Below are positions 10,549 through 19,462 of a DNA stretch of 64,000 nucleotides, piece after piece. The stretch's first letter is position 1, and every line of letters begins with the position of its first letter. A program made the translations under genes and the position numbers. The notes below the pieces were generated by a model, which did no database searches, was not told the DNA's origin, and saw nothing but the letters and a program-made list of their open reading frames with translations. Source of the DNA: Pusillimonas caeni (GTDB lineage Bacteria > Pseudomonadota > Gammaproteobacteria > Burkholderiales > Burkholderiaceae_B); assembly GCF_003545815.1 (NCBI RefSeq), contig NZ_PDUW01000008.1:150853-214852 (forward strand), read 5' to 3'.

Positions 10549-11306
10549 ACCTGCATGCCATACGCGCTATTTATCTGTTCGAAATGGCCCGCAGCTGGCG
10601 GACGCTGTCGCAAAGTCTGCTTGCCCCGGTGATTTCCACCTCTTTGTACTTCGTCGTATTCGGCGCCGCCATCGGCAACCGCATCAACGAGGTGCAGGGC
10701 GTCAGCTATGGGGCCTTCATCGTGCCCGGCCTGATCATGCTGTCGCTGCTGATGCAAAGCGTCACCAACGCCTCGTTCGGCATTTATTTTCCGCGCTTCA
10801 CCGGCACCATATACGAGATTCTTTCAGCGCCGCTGTCGTACATGGAGATCACCTTCGCCTATGTCGCGGCGGCAGCCACGAAGTCCATCATACTGGGCCT
10901 GATCATCCTGGCCACGGCCACCCTGTTCGTGCCGCTGCATATCGACCATCCCGTCTGGATGCTGCTGTTCCTGGTGCTCACCGCCCTCACCTTCAGCCTG
11001 TTCGGCTTCATCATCGGCATCTGGGCCGACGGCTTCGAGAAGCTGCAGCTGGTGCCGCTGCTTATCATTACCCCCTTGACCTTTCTGGGCGGCAGCTTCT
11101 ATTCCATCGACATGCTGCCGCCGTTCTGGCAGACGGTAACGCTGTTCAATCCGGTGGTGTATCTGGTCAGCGGCTTTCGCTGGAGCTTTTACAGCATCGC
11201 CGACGTGCACGTGGGCATCAGCCTGGGCATGACCGTGGTCTTCCTGGCGCTGTGCCTGGGCGTGGTCGCATGGATGTTCAAGACCGGCTATCGGCTCAAG
11301 GCCTGA
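10545..11306 (+). CDS. ABC-2 type exporter, permease subunit
   Basis: 253 residues with about six hydrophobic segments, the topology of ABC-2 (NodJ/DrrB-like) permeases. The family segment near the C-terminus (Phe-Leu-Gly-Gly-Ser-Phe-Tyr-Ser, then Pro-Pro-Phe-Trp-Gln and Phe-Asn-Pro-Val-Val-Tyr-Leu-Val) is clear. The start is the ATG at 10545 inside the ATPase gene's ATGA overlap. The gene ends 3 bp from the convergent yajQ gene. It forms the membrane pore partner of the upstream ATPase. Confidence 0.9.
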   Translation: MNLHAIRAIYLFEMARSWRTLSQSLLAPVISTSLYFVVFGAAIGNRINEVQGVSYGAFIVPGLIMLSLLMQSVTNASFGIYFPRFTGTIYEILSAPLSYMEITFAYVAAAATKSIILGLIILATATLFVPLHIDHPVWMLLFLVLTALTFSLFGFIIGIWADGFEKLQLVPLLIITPLTFLGGSFYSIDMLPPFWQTVTLFNPVVYLVSGFRWSFYSIADVHVGISLGMTVVFLALCLGVVAWMFKTGYRLKA

Positions 11307-11309
11307 GCC

Positions 11310-11792
11310 TCAGTCGCGGAAATTATTGAACTGCAGCGGCAGGTCGACGTCCGTCTTTCGCAGCAGGGCGATGGCCTCTTGCAGGTCGTCGCGTTTCTTG
11401 CCGGTAACGCGCAGCTTGTCCTTGTTGATTTGCGCTTCGACCTTCAGCTTGGCCTGCTTGAGCGCGGCGATGAGCTTCTTGGAAACCGCCTGCTCCAGGC
11501 CCTGGCGCACGGTGATTTTCTGGCGCGCGCCGCCCAGGTTCTCGTTGGGCTCGGCCACGTCCAGGCAGCGCACGTCTATGCCGCGCGCCGAGAGGCGCCC
11601 GCGCAGGATGTCGAGCATCTGCTTGAGCTGAAAAGCGCTGGGCGCCGTCGCCGTGACCACGAAGCCTTCCAGCTCGAACCTGGCGTCCACGCCCTTGAAA
11701 TCGAAACGCGTATCCAGTTCGCGATTGGCCTGGTCGACCGCATTGGACAGTTCGTGCTTGTCTACTTCCGAGACGACGTCAAAAGATGGCAT
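11310..11792 (-). CDS. yajQ: YajQ-family nucleotide-binding protein
   Basis: 160 residues from the ATG at 11792, which fits the family length. The start Met-Pro-Ser-Phe-Asp-Val-Val-Ser-Glu and the segment Arg-Phe-Asp-Phe-Lys-Gly are family hallmarks. YajQ proteins have been reported to bind nucleotides, and in Xanthomonas cyclic di-GMP, affecting transcription; the role in this organism is unproven. The frame extends 28 codons upstream without family similarity, so I used the internal ATG. It converges with the ABC exporter. Confidence 0.92.
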   Translation of the reverse strand: MPSFDVVSEVDKHELSNAVDQANRELDTRFDFKGVDARFELEGFVVTATAPSAFQLKQMLDILRGRLSARGIDVRCLDVAEPNENLGGARQKITVRQGLEQAVSKKLIAALKQAKLKVEAQINKDKLRVTGKKRDDLQEAIALLRKTDVDLPLQFNNFRD

Positions 11793-11980
11793 GGCGCATA
11801 TCCCCGTTATGAATGGCTTTATGATGAGCCACAGTTTAAACGATGGACGCTGCCCGGCGGCCGGCGTAAACGGCAAACTTCGCGCAGGGCGGCGCCGATT
11901 TCCGGCCGCTCCCGCGCGCGGAAATCGACAAGCGGCGGCGCTGCTGTCAGAATAGCCTACTTTATCTCCCGCTCGCCGCC

Positions 11981-13168
11981 GTGACTTCCGGAAACTCGTC
12001 GTTCAGCCTGCGCGGCATCGCCGTCGCCGCCTTTGGTCCTTCGCTGCTTTTCGGCATTGGAGAAGGCGCCATCTTCCCGGTCATTGCGCTCAGCGCCAAA
12101 GAGCTGGGCGCATCGGTGGCCCTGTCGGGCTTCATCGTATCGCTGATCGGCATCGGGTCCCTGCTCAGCAACATTCCCGCCGCCCTCGTTACCGCCCGCT
12201 ATGGCGAACGCCGTTCCATGATCGGAGCGGCCGCCCTCACTGTGCTGGCGCTGGTGCTGTGCCTGTTCGCCTCCACGACCTGGATGCTGGGGCTGGGGGT
12301 CTTCCTCATCGGCGCGGCAAGTTCAGTCTTCCTGCTTGCCAGGCAGACCTTCCTGACCGAGGTGGTACCCATATCGATGCGCGCCCGGGCCTTGTCCACG
12401 CTCGGCGGCACCATGCGGGTGGGCCTGTTCATAGGCCCGTTCGCGGGCGCCGCCGTGATGCATTTCATAGACCTGCCGGGCGCCTATTGGGCGGCCATCG
12501 TCGCCATGGTGGGCGCAGGGCTGCTCTCGTTCGCCATTCCCGAACTCGAGCACGGCAGGCAAGCCAAGGCGGCCGACGTCGTGCCGGCGCGGCTGGGCGG
12601 GGTGTTGCGCGACCACGCGCAGGTCTTTCTTACCCTGGCGCTGGCCGGCTCCCTGCTGGCGGCCATCCGGGCATGCCGCCAGATCATCGTGCCGCTGTGG
12701 GCCAGCCACATCGGCCTGGACGCGCCCACCACCGCCGTCGTGTACGGCGTCATGGGTTCGATCGACATGCTGCTGTTCTATCCAGCGGGCAAGGTCATGG
12801 ACCAGCACGGGCGGCTGTGGGTCGCCCTGCCCTCGATGCTGCTGATGGGCGGCTCGCTGATGCTGATGCCTCTGACCACCGGCCTGGCCGCCTTCGTCAT
12901 CGTGTGCATGGTCATGGGGCTGGGCAACGGCATAGGCTCGGGACTGAACATGACCATAGGCGCCGACGCCTCGCCGCCCGGGGCCCGCACCCAGTTCCTG
13001 GGCATCTGGCGGCTGATCACCGACTTCGGCGCCGGCGGCGGCCCCCTGCTGCTGTCCGGCATCATCGCCGTCCTGTCACTGGCCGCCGGCATCCTGGCCA
13101 TCGGCTCGATGGGGTTCATCGCCGCCGCCATGTACTGGCGCTGGCTGCCGCGGCGCGTCGAAAAGTAA
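11981..13168 (+). CDS. Major facilitator superfamily transporter
   Basis: 395 residues with about 12 hydrophobic segments and the MFS loop signature around Ala-Arg-Tyr-Gly-Glu-Arg-Arg between helices 2 and 3. The start is a GTG at 11981; the open frame begins there. The substrate cannot be inferred: the protein looks like a drug/efflux-type MFS, and the neighbours (YajQ, I78 inhibitor) give no hint. It converges with the I78 gene, 5 bp apart. The 188 bp upstream up to yajQ must hold its promoter and that of yajQ; I see no clear consensus. Confidence 0.85.
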   Translation: MTSGNSSFSLRGIAVAAFGPSLLFGIGEGAIFPVIALSAKELGASVALSGFIVSLIGIGSLLSNIPAALVTARYGERRSMIGAAALTVLALVLCLFASTTWMLGLGVFLIGAASSVFLLARQTFLTEVVPISMRARALSTLGGTMRVGLFIGPFAGAAVMHFIDLPGAYWAAIVAMVGAGLLSFAIPELEHGRQAKAADVVPARLGGVLRDHAQVFLTLALAGSLLAAIRACRQIIVPLWASHIGLDAPTTAVVYGVMGSIDMLLFYPAGKVMDQHGRLWVALPSMLLMGGSLMLMPLTTGLAAFVIVCMVMGLGNGIGSGLNMTIGADASPPGARTQFLGIWRLITDFGAGGGPLLLSGIIAVLSLAAGILAIGSMGFIAAAMYWRWLPRRVEK

Positions 13169-13173
13169 AGCGC

Positions 13174-13473
13174 CTATCCGCAGTAAGCCCTTACCACGAC
13201 GTCGTAGTCGTTGAGCTGCAGGTTCAGGCGTTCGGACCGGTATTCCTTGGTGACCATCTGGCCCGGCCGTATGACGCGTATCATGCCGGCGCCGCTGCTG
13301 CGCCGCGCTTCCTGCTCGAGCTCGGCCGAGATGCGCTTGCCCGTGACATGAGAAGCGTTGTCCGCATTGCAGATGCGGGGAATCGTATTGTTGTCGGGCT
13401 CATTCAGGTCGACCGACGAGCACGCGGCCAGGGCGAGCGTTGCCGCCGATACCAACAGGATGCGTGTGAACAT
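13174..13473 (-). CDS. I78-family peptidase inhibitor, putative lipoprotein
   Basis: 99 residues. The N-terminus is a short signal peptide with lipobox Leu-Ala-Ala-Cys (Cys18). The C-terminal half has the I78 pattern: Ile-Arg-Val-Ile-Arg-Pro-Gly, then Arg-Ser-Glu-Arg-Leu-Asn-Leu and a final Arg-Ala-Tyr-Cys-Gly. I78 proteins are small inhibitors of serine peptidases such as subtilisins. Here it probably protects or controls a periplasmic enzyme. The gene is 3' of the repeat pair at 13580-13709. The call rests on the C-terminal motif and small size. Confidence 0.75.
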   Translation of the reverse strand: MFTRILLVSAATLALAACSSVDLNEPDNNTIPRICNADNASHVTGKRISAELEQEARRSSGAGMIRVIRPGQMVTKEYRSERLNLQLNDYDVVVRAYCG

Positions 13474-13579
13474 GGCGTCTCCTTGGATTCGGACGCTCGG
13501 CGAATCGGCGTCCCAAATCGATTTTGCCATAGTGCAACGCGACGCCGGCGAAGAGGTTGTTATCACTTGCGACAAAAAC

Positions 13580-13626
13580 GCCCCCCAAGGGGGCTTTTTT
13601 GCCTTGGGGCGGCCCGGCGGCAAAAA
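13580..13626. repeat. 47-bp intergenic repeat, copy 1, acting as a bidirectional terminator
   Basis: First of two identical 47-bp copies. It contains a GCCCCC-AA-GGGGGC stem followed by TTTTTT on the plus strand. On the minus strand the same stem is followed by GTTTTTG (plus 13574-13579), so this copy can stop transcription both ways. The rest of the unit forms a second arm pair (TTTTTTGCC with GGCAAAAA). It lies between the alpha/beta hydrolase and I78 genes. Confidence 0.8.
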
Positions 13627-13662
13627 ATGGCCCCCACGCCACGCAGGCTGGGCCTGCTTGCT

Positions 13663-13709
13663 GCCCCCCAAGGGGGCTTTTTTGCCTTGGGGCGGCCCGG
13701 CGGCAAAAA
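13663..13709. repeat. 47-bp intergenic repeat, copy 2
   Basis: Identical to 13580-13626 and 83 bp away in direct orientation, with a 36-bp unrelated spacer. It ends 2 bp from the hydrolase stop codon at 13712. Such GC-rich terminator-like units occur as dispersed repeats in betaproteobacterial genomes; whether this one is dispersed needs a genome search. Confidence 0.85.
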
Positions 13710-13711
13710 GC

Positions 13712-14617
13712 TCAACGGCAAAATTCGCGTGCCAGAGAGGCGCAGAGGTCGGGCCGCTCGAGTTGCAGGAAATGGGTTGTCCCCGGCACGCAGGCATAGT
13801 CCAGGTTGAATTCCCGCGCCAGGTCGCGGTCGATGGCCGCGGACGGCTGGACGCCGGGCACGTCCGGGTCGGCGCACAGCAGCTTGAGCGGGAAATCGAC
13901 CCGGCCGAGCCACGACCACAATGTGGTGTCGTCATTCGACGCGAATATTTTCGCTTCCTGCTCGGGTGCGCAGGAAAGAGTCCAGCCGCCGCCCTCGTCC
14001 TCGGAAACCGGGCGCAGCAGCGCACGCGCCATCTCGTCGCAGGCATCCGACTGGCAGCGGGCAAACATGGGATTGCGCCGGTACTGGCCGGCCAGGTCGC
14101 GCCAGTCGTCGAAGTGCGCGCGCCGCTTGGCGACCCGGCTTGCCAGCCCCATCATCTCGTCGACGTGCGAGGCCTGCATCGGATGGCCGTCGGGCGGGAT
14201 GATGGGCGGATCGAACAGCACGAGACCGTCGCAGGCAGGGCCGAAACGCCGCGCATGCAGCAGCGAGACAATGGCCGACAGCGAATGAAAAGCGCCATAG
14301 GTCTTGCGCTCGCCCAGCGCCGCCCGGATGGCGCACATCGCCACGTCGAAATCCAGTTCGAATTGCGCCCACGAATGGTTCTCCAGGGAACCGCGATCGC
14401 TCATGCCGTGGCCGCGAAAGTCGAGCAGGACGAGCTGGTACTCCGAGGCCAGCCGGCGCCAGAAAGAGGCATAACCGCTGGCGGCCAGGCCATTGCCGTG
14501 GCTGACGATCAAACGCGTGGCATCCGGGCGGCCGCATACCTGCGCCCTGATGATGACATCGTCGTCGGCTGCGATTTCGAGTATTTGTCCTTGCGATATT
14601 GCTGTCTCGGCCTGCAT
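13712..14617 (-). CDS. Alpha/beta-fold hydrolase
   Basis: 301 residues. The fold is recognised by the oxyanion segment Ser-His-Gly-Asn-Gly, the strand Leu-Leu-Asp-Phe-Arg-Gly-His-Gly-Met-Ser, and the final catalytic His in Gly-Thr-Thr-His-Phe-Leu-Gln. The nucleophile elbow is Phe-His-Ser-Leu-Ser rather than the usual Gly-x-Ser-x-Gly. The substrate is unknown; esterase or dehalogenase-type chemistry is possible. The gene stands alone and its transcript probably ends in the repeat pair. The ATG at 14617 gives a normal length for the family. Confidence 0.8.
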   Translation of the reverse strand: MQAETAISQGQILEIAADDDVIIRAQVCGRPDATRLIVSHGNGLAASGYASFWRRLASEYQLVLLDFRGHGMSDRGSLENHSWAQFELDFDVAMCAIRAALGERKTYGAFHSLSAIVSLLHARRFGPACDGLVLFDPPIIPPDGHPMQASHVDEMMGLASRVAKRRAHFDDWRDLAGQYRRNPMFARCQSDACDEMARALLRPVSEDEGGGWTLSCAPEQEAKIFASNDDTTLWSWLGRVDFPLKLLCADPDVPGVQPSAAIDRDLAREFNLDYACVPGTTHFLQLERPDLCASLAREFCR

Positions 14618-14775
14618 GAAACCATTCCTTGATAATTACTGAGCGCGGGCGGCAGCGCCCGGACGAAGCACGCGGTTCACGCCCGGCGACTGCGCTGCAC
14701 CACTGAGCGATGATACCCGAACCCGCCTATGCGGGCGGACCCGTCCGCGCCGTATGCTGCACAGGCTGTATAGAG

Positions 14776-15696
14776 TCAGCCCCCCGTCCGGTCCTGCGCC
14801 CGACTAAACTCCCTGGCTTCCTGCAGAAAGGCCTCGAGCAGGTCCTGGGCGGGCAGCGTCAACGGCGCATCGGCCCGCAACACCGCATAAATGGTGGTGA
14901 CGGGCAATGGGTCCTCGATGGGTAGCGCCACGAGGCCGGCCCTGCGGCCGTGGCGATCCAGGAAGCTGCGAGGCATGATGCCCACGACGTCCAATGCGGA
15001 CATGAGGCCCAGCAAGGTGGAAAACGATTCGCACTCCAACTCGACATGGGGCGGCCTCAGCCCCAGCGCCTCGAATCGAAGATGGGCGGGATCGCCCGGG
15101 CCGTGCGTCGGCCCGGTCAGTATCCAGCGCGCATCCACCAGATCGGCCAGGCGCCGGGCGCGCGAAAGAGGATGACCGCGCCGGGCCGCGATGATCTCCT
15201 GGCTATGGAACAAAGGCTGGCGCAGCAAGTCACTTCCCACGCCCGCCGCCGGAACCGGTCCGAGCACGAAATCCAGCTCTCCGCTGCGCAGCTGGCGCAA
15301 AGCATGTGGATACAAGGCGTCGCGCATGCATAGCTTCACACCGGGCCATCGCGACGCGAAACGGGCCGTCGCCCCGGGCGAAAACAGGATCGCCACTGCC
15401 GGCGACATGCCCAATGTCACTTGGCCAGCGGTATTCCCCAGGTGCAATGCGATGTCTTCGCGAGCCCGATCCAGCTCGCGCAGCGCTGTCGCGGCCCGGG
15501 CGGCCAGCAGCTCCCCCGCCGGCGCGAGCCGCGCACCTTTGGCGCTGCGCTGCACCAACGCAATGCCGAATTCTTCTTCCAGCTGCCGCAGCGACTTGCT
15601 CAAGGCCGGCTGGGTGACATTCAACTGCTCGGCCGCGGCGCGAAGACTCCCTTTCTCGCCCAGCGCGATCAACAGCTCGAGTTGTTGCAGCCGCAT
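14776..15696 (-). CDS. LysR-family transcriptional regulator
   Basis: 306 residues from the ATG at 15696, which has a strong GGGAGGT SD. The N-terminal winged helix-turn-helix (about 1-60) shows Gly-Ser-Leu-Arg-Ala-Ala-Ala-Glu-Gln-Leu and Gln-Pro-Ala-Leu-Ser-Lys-Ser-Leu; the remainder is the periplasmic-binding-like effector domain. It is divergent from the sulfatase-cupin-MFS genes, the classical placement for a LysR activator of the neighbouring operon. The effector is unknown. The open frame begins 13 codons upstream but without an SD. Confidence 0.9.
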   Translation of the reverse strand: MRLQQLELLIALGEKGSLRAAAEQLNVTQPALSKSLRQLEEEFGIALVQRSAKGARLAPAGELLAARAATALRELDRAREDIALHLGNTAGQVTLGMSPAVAILFSPGATARFASRWPGVKLCMRDALYPHALRQLRSGELDFVLGPVPAAGVGSDLLRQPLFHSQEIIAARRGHPLSRARRLADLVDARWILTGPTHGPGDPAHLRFEALGLRPPHVELECESFSTLLGLMSALDVVGIMPRSFLDRHGRRAGLVALPIEDPLPVTTIYAVLRADAPLTLPAQDLLEAFLQEAREFSRAQDRTGG

Positions 15697-15712
15697 GCGA
15701 CCTCCCTTGTAG

Positions 15713-15731
15713 TGATAACCAATGGTAATAG
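15713..15731. promoter_or_regulatory. Candidate LysR operator
   Basis: Between the divergent LysR and sulfatase starts lies ATAACC-AAT-GGTAAT (15715-15729), an interrupted dyad of the T-N11-A type that LysR proteins often bind. The match is imperfect, so this is a suggestion from position and shape. Confidence 0.35.
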
Positions 15732-15823
15732 ACATGAAAACAAAACACTACTGGCAAGCGGAGGCGGCTCCTAAAATCAAAACCAAATTACATACCCCAT
15801 GACACAAGACTATGGAGGAGACC

Positions 15824-17533
15824 ATGACGCGCCACGTTAAGAACGTGCTCTTCATCATGTGCGACCAATTGCGCGCCGATCATCTATCGTGCTTTGGCCA
15901 CCCCAATCTGAAAACCCCCAATCTGGACGCTTTGGCCGCCAAGGGCGTCCTCTTCGACCGCGCTTATGTACAGTCTCCTGTCTGCGGCCCGTCGCGCATG
16001 AGCTACTACACCGGCCGCTACGTACACTCTCACGGGGCGAGCTGGAACTTCGTCCCGCTCAAAGTGGGCGAGATGACCATAGGTGATCACTTGCGCCCGC
16101 TCGGCGTACGGTCCGTCCTGGTCGGCAAGACGCATATGCGGGCCGATCTCGCCGGCATGGCGAGGCTGGGTATCGATCCTTCATCCCAAGTCGGCGTGCG
16201 CATCTCCGAATGCGGTTTCGATCCCTACGAGCGCGACGACGGCATCCATCCCTACTCAGGGCACGATCCGGATCCGGCCTACAACCGCTATCTGAGGGAA
16301 CTGGGTTTCGACGGCGACAATCCATGGGAAGAATGGTCGAACTCCGCCATGGACGAGGACGGCCAGATGCGATCCGGATGGTTTCTCAAGTACTCGAACC
16401 TCGCGGCCCGGATCCCGGACGAGCACTCCGAAACGCCCTACATCACCCGCCGCGCCATGGACTTCATCCAGGAGGCGGGCGACGAGCCCTGGTGCCTGCA
16501 CCTGTCGTACATCAAGCCCCATTGGCCTTACTTGGCTCCGGAGCCCTACGCCGGCATGTACAAGCCGGCCGACGCGCTGCCCGTGCGACGGTCGGAGCAA
16601 GAGCGGCTGGAGCCCCATCCGGTGTACGAGGCCATGATGAACCACCGGGTCTCCCGCACATTTTCCCAAGACGGCACAAGGGACGCCGTGATGTGCGGCT
16701 ACATGGGCCTGATCAAGCAGATAGACGATCAGCTGGGACTTCTGTTCTCGTTTCTCGAGGAACGGGGCCTGATGGACACGACCATGGTCGTGTTCACCGC
16801 CGACCATGGCGATTATCTGGGCGACCACTGGATGGGCGAGAAAGACCTGTTCCACGAGCCTGTGATCCGCGCTCCGCTGATCATCTACGATCCTGATCCC
16901 AGAGCCGACTGCACCCGCAACACCCGCTGCCAGGCGCTGGTCGAAGCCGTCGACCTTGCTCCGACCTTTCTCGATGCCTACGGCGGTCCCGCCGTGCCCC
17001 ATGTCATGGACGGCCGTTCGCTGCGTCCCCTGTTGTTCGGCCAACAGCCCGGCGACTGGCGCGACACCGTGATCTGCGAATACGACTATGCCTTCCAGGA
17101 CGCCCGCATCGATCTGCAGACCAGGCCTCGCCAGGCGTGGATGCGCATGGTCTTCGATGGACGCTGGAAGTACGTACTGTTCGAGGACTACCGCCCCATG
17201 CTGTACGACTTGCAGGCCGATCCCGACGAATTCCATGATCTGGGCGCATCGCAGCAGCCCGAGCATGTCCAAGCCCGCGCCCGGCTGCACGAGGCCCTCT
17301 TCCGGTGGTCGCGCCAGCCCCGCCAGCGCGTCACCGTCGCGGACGAAGCGATCGAATCGATCGAGGTGCAGCCGCGCATCTCGGAAGGCGGCATTTTGAT
17401 CGGCTACTGGGATGAAGAGGACCTTGCTCAGGCGCGCCAAGGCTTCAAGCCCCGCTTCGCCTCCACCAATCCATTGGTCAAGCCTACGCTGGACCGTCTG
17501 ACGTCATTGCAAGGAGATCCGCATCATGCTTGA
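15824..17533 (+). CDS. Sulfatase/phosphonate monoester hydrolase-like enzyme
   Basis: 569 residues from the ATG at 15824, just after a GGAGGAG ribosome site. It belongs to the alkaline-phosphatase superfamily: the metal site opens with Met-Cys-Asp-Gln, and Cys54-Gly-Pro-Ser-Arg58 is the signature in which Cys becomes formylglycine. Thr-Ala-Asp-His-Gly-Asp marks the second metal-binding segment. Overall it resembles phosphonate monoester hydrolases, including the Tyr-Lys-Pro-His-like region and the C-terminal Trp-Lys-Tyr-Val segment, so it may cleave sulfate or phosph(on)ate esters. No signal peptide is seen, so it is probably cytoplasmic. It overlaps the cupin gene by 8 bp and faces a LysR gene. 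Confidence 0.85.
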   Translation: MTRHVKNVLFIMCDQLRADHLSCFGHPNLKTPNLDALAAKGVLFDRAYVQSPVCGPSRMSYYTGRYVHSHGASWNFVPLKVGEMTIGDHLRPLGVRSVLVGKTHMRADLAGMARLGIDPSSQVGVRISECGFDPYERDDGIHPYSGHDPDPAYNRYLRELGFDGDNPWEEWSNSAMDEDGQMRSGWFLKYSNLAARIPDEHSETPYITRRAMDFIQEAGDEPWCLHLSYIKPHWPYLAPEPYAGMYKPADALPVRRSEQERLEPHPVYEAMMNHRVSRTFSQDGTRDAVMCGYMGLIKQIDDQLGLLFSFLEERGLMDTTMVVFTADHGDYLGDHWMGEKDLFHEPVIRAPLIIYDPDPRADCTRNTRCQALVEAVDLAPTFLDAYGGPAVPHVMDGRSLRPLLFGQQPGDWRDTVICEYDYAFQDARIDLQTRPRQAWMRMVFDGRWKYVLFEDYRPMLYDLQADPDEFHDLGASQQPEHVQARARLHEALFRWSRQPRQRVTVADEAIESIEVQPRISEGGILIGYWDEEDLAQARQGFKPRFASTNPLVKPTLDRLTSLQGDPHHA

Positions 17534-17975
17534 AACCCCCGACATCACGCCGGCGCATTCCGGCCTGGACGGCGTGGCCTGGAACGTCATGGGCCAGGTC
17601 TACGTTCCCAAGCAGGTGAGCGAAGACAGCTTCGCCTGGCACGCCACGTTTCCCATCGAAACCTTCGTGCCGCCCCACACTCATCCCTATCAGGACGAAT
17701 ACATCTTCGTGCTCGACGGCCGCATCGACCTACTGATCGACGGGAAGAAACGATCGGCTCAGAGCGGAGACCTGGTCAGAATGCCGCGCGGGATTCCGCA
17801 TGCCTTCTTCAACAATTCGGGCGAACCGGTCACCGCGTTGTTCTGGGCAGCGCCCGCGGGCAAGCTGCTGGCCCTGTATCGCCGTCTTCACAACGTATCG
17901 AGTCCGGCGGAGGCCGTCCGGATCGCGCGCGACTACGACGTTTTATTCGGGCCGCCGGTTTCATCGGCCGCCTGA
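17526..17975 (+). CDS. Cupin-domain protein
   Basis: 149 residues forming a single cupin barrel. The metal ligands are visible: His51-Thr-His53, Glu58 and His92 (in Gly-Ile-Pro-His). The start overlaps the 3' end of the sulfatase gene, with AAGGAG just before the ATG. Small cupins of this type act as sugar or small-molecule isomerases, dioxygenases or binding proteins. Here the coupling with the esterase and the MFS transporter suggests action on the same compound, but no specific reaction can be named. Confidence 0.82.
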   Translation: MLETPDITPAHSGLDGVAWNVMGQVYVPKQVSEDSFAWHATFPIETFVPPHTHPYQDEYIFVLDGRIDLLIDGKKRSAQSGDLVRMPRGIPHAFFNNSGEPVTALFWAAPAGKLLALYRRLHNVSSPAEAVRIARDYDVLFGPPVSSAA

Positions 17976-18098
17976 ACCCCGGACGCCGGCGGGCAGCGAA
18001 CACAGAGTCGCACCCGGCCGGCGCCGCAGCGCGGCGCCAAAGACCGCGCATCCAGCCTCATGTCCGAGGATGGAAACCCACAAAAATGGAGGAGTAGG

Positions 18099-19460
18099 AT
18101 GGCAATCTCTACAAATATGCCCGTCGGCACGGGCATGGGCGGCAACATCGCCTCTGTGCAACGCCGGGCGTGGCTGGTCACCGGCATGCTGACGCTGTTC
18201 ATGGTGCTCAACTTCGCCGACAAGGCAGTGTTGGGTCTGGTGGCCAAGCCCGCCATGGCGGAGCTCGGCCTCAGTCCGGTACAGTTCGGCTTCATCGGCA
18301 GCAGCTTCTTTTTTCTGTTCAGTCTCAGCGCCATTGTCGTGGGCGCGGTGGCGCACCGTTTCTCCAGCCGCTCGTTGATACTGGTTTTGACCGTGGTGTG
18401 GGCCGCGGCCCAGTTTCCCATGCTGTTCGGCGGGGCGACGGTATTGCTGGCAACCCGCATTATGCTCGGCGCGGGCGAAGGGCCGGCCTTGCCGGTCGCC
18501 CTGCATGCGACCCACAATTGGTTTCCCACCGAGGACCGCGCTCTGCCCAGCAGCCTTATCGCCATAGGGCCCACCATCGGTGCTGCGGCGGCCGCTCCCC
18601 TGCTGTCGTTGATCATCGCCTCTCCGGCCTTGGGATGGCGCTGGGCGTTCGGCGTGCTTGGCATCGCGGGCTTGATCTGGGGAATAGCCTGGGCCTTCAT
18701 CGGCAAGGACGGTCCGTATCAGGCCGGCGGACCCGCCAATGAAAACCATGGCGTCACGCCCTCGGCCACTGAAAAACTTCGCAAGGTGAGTCTTTGGCAT
18801 GTCTTCACCGGTCGAGCCTGGCTGGTGGCGACACTGGCCGGCTTCGGCTGCTTCTGGGCGCAGGGAGCCATGACGACCTGGCTGCCCCGATACATCGGCG
18901 ACGTTCTTGCCGTCGCGCCTGAAAAAGTGGGCATGGTGTACGCCCTGCCCTGGACCTTCGGCACGCTGCTCCTGCTTCTCCTCGGTTTCCTTGGACGCAA
19001 GCTGATGCGGCGCGGCGTATGCGCGCGCTGGGCCGTTGCGGCGCTGTTTGGCCTGGCCCTGGCCATCTCCGGTCTTTGTCTGCTTGCGCTGCCCCACCTG
19101 TCGGGGATGCGCGCCATGGCCGCCATGACCGTGGGCTGGGGCGCCTTCCTGGTGTTTCCCATGGCGCCCACCGCCATTGCCTACGCCGTCAACCCGCAGC
19201 AACGTGCGGTGGTCATGTCCGCGTTGGTAGGGCTGGCTTCGGTGGGAGGCGTCGTATCGCCCGCCATCGTGGGCTGGCTGGTGGAGCGCGCTGGCTACGG
19301 CCTTCGGGCGGGCGACGCGGCGTTGACCGCCGGGCTGCACGATGCCTTTACGCTCACCGGGCTGATTCTGCTGGCTGCCGGCGTGGCCGCCATCGTGCTG
19401 CTCGATCCGGAAAGAGACTGCGCACGCCTTCAACGCCACTGCACGATAGAACCTCGATAG
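18099..19460 (+). CDS. MFS transporter, probable importer of the sulfatase substrate
   Basis: 453 residues from the ATG at 18099, with GGAGGAGTAGG upstream. It has 12 predicted hydrophobic helices and the family features of anion:cation symporter-like MFS proteins (Asn-Phe-Ala-Asp-Lys early, the Gly-Ala-Gly-Glu-Gly-Pro-Ala segment in helix 4). It follows the cupin gene by 123 bp and is in the same direction, so it probably takes up the substrate of the sulfatase and cupin. The frame extends 13 codons upstream without an SD. It converges with the GntP permease gene, 2 bp apart. Confidence 0.85.
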   Translation: MAISTNMPVGTGMGGNIASVQRRAWLVTGMLTLFMVLNFADKAVLGLVAKPAMAELGLSPVQFGFIGSSFFFLFSLSAIVVGAVAHRFSSRSLILVLTVVWAAAQFPMLFGGATVLLATRIMLGAGEGPALPVALHATHNWFPTEDRALPSSLIAIGPTIGAAAAAPLLSLIIASPALGWRWAFGVLGIAGLIWGIAWAFIGKDGPYQAGGPANENHGVTPSATEKLRKVSLWHVFTGRAWLVATLAGFGCFWAQGAMTTWLPRYIGDVLAVAPEKVGMVYALPWTFGTLLLLLLGFLGRKLMRRGVCARWAVAALFGLALAISGLCLLALPHLSGMRAMAAMTVGWGAFLVFPMAPTAIAYAVNPQQRAVVMSALVGLASVGGVVSPAIVGWLVERAGYGLRAGDAALTAGLHDAFTLTGLILLAAGVAAIVLLDPERDCARLQRHCTIEPR

Positions 19461-19462
19461 TC

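Noticed and set aside
13712..14617. Non-canonical nucleophile elbow Phe-His-Ser-Leu-Ser in the alpha/beta hydrolase as a possible inactivation
   Set aside because: The oxyanion loop and catalytic His are intact, and His-Ser-Leu-Ser elbows occur in related hydrolases, so it is probably an active variant.
14700..14775. Possible short gene or RNA between the hydrolase and LysR genes
   Set aside because: No open frame with a ribosome site and no clear hairpin were found; it is an ordinary intergenic gap.
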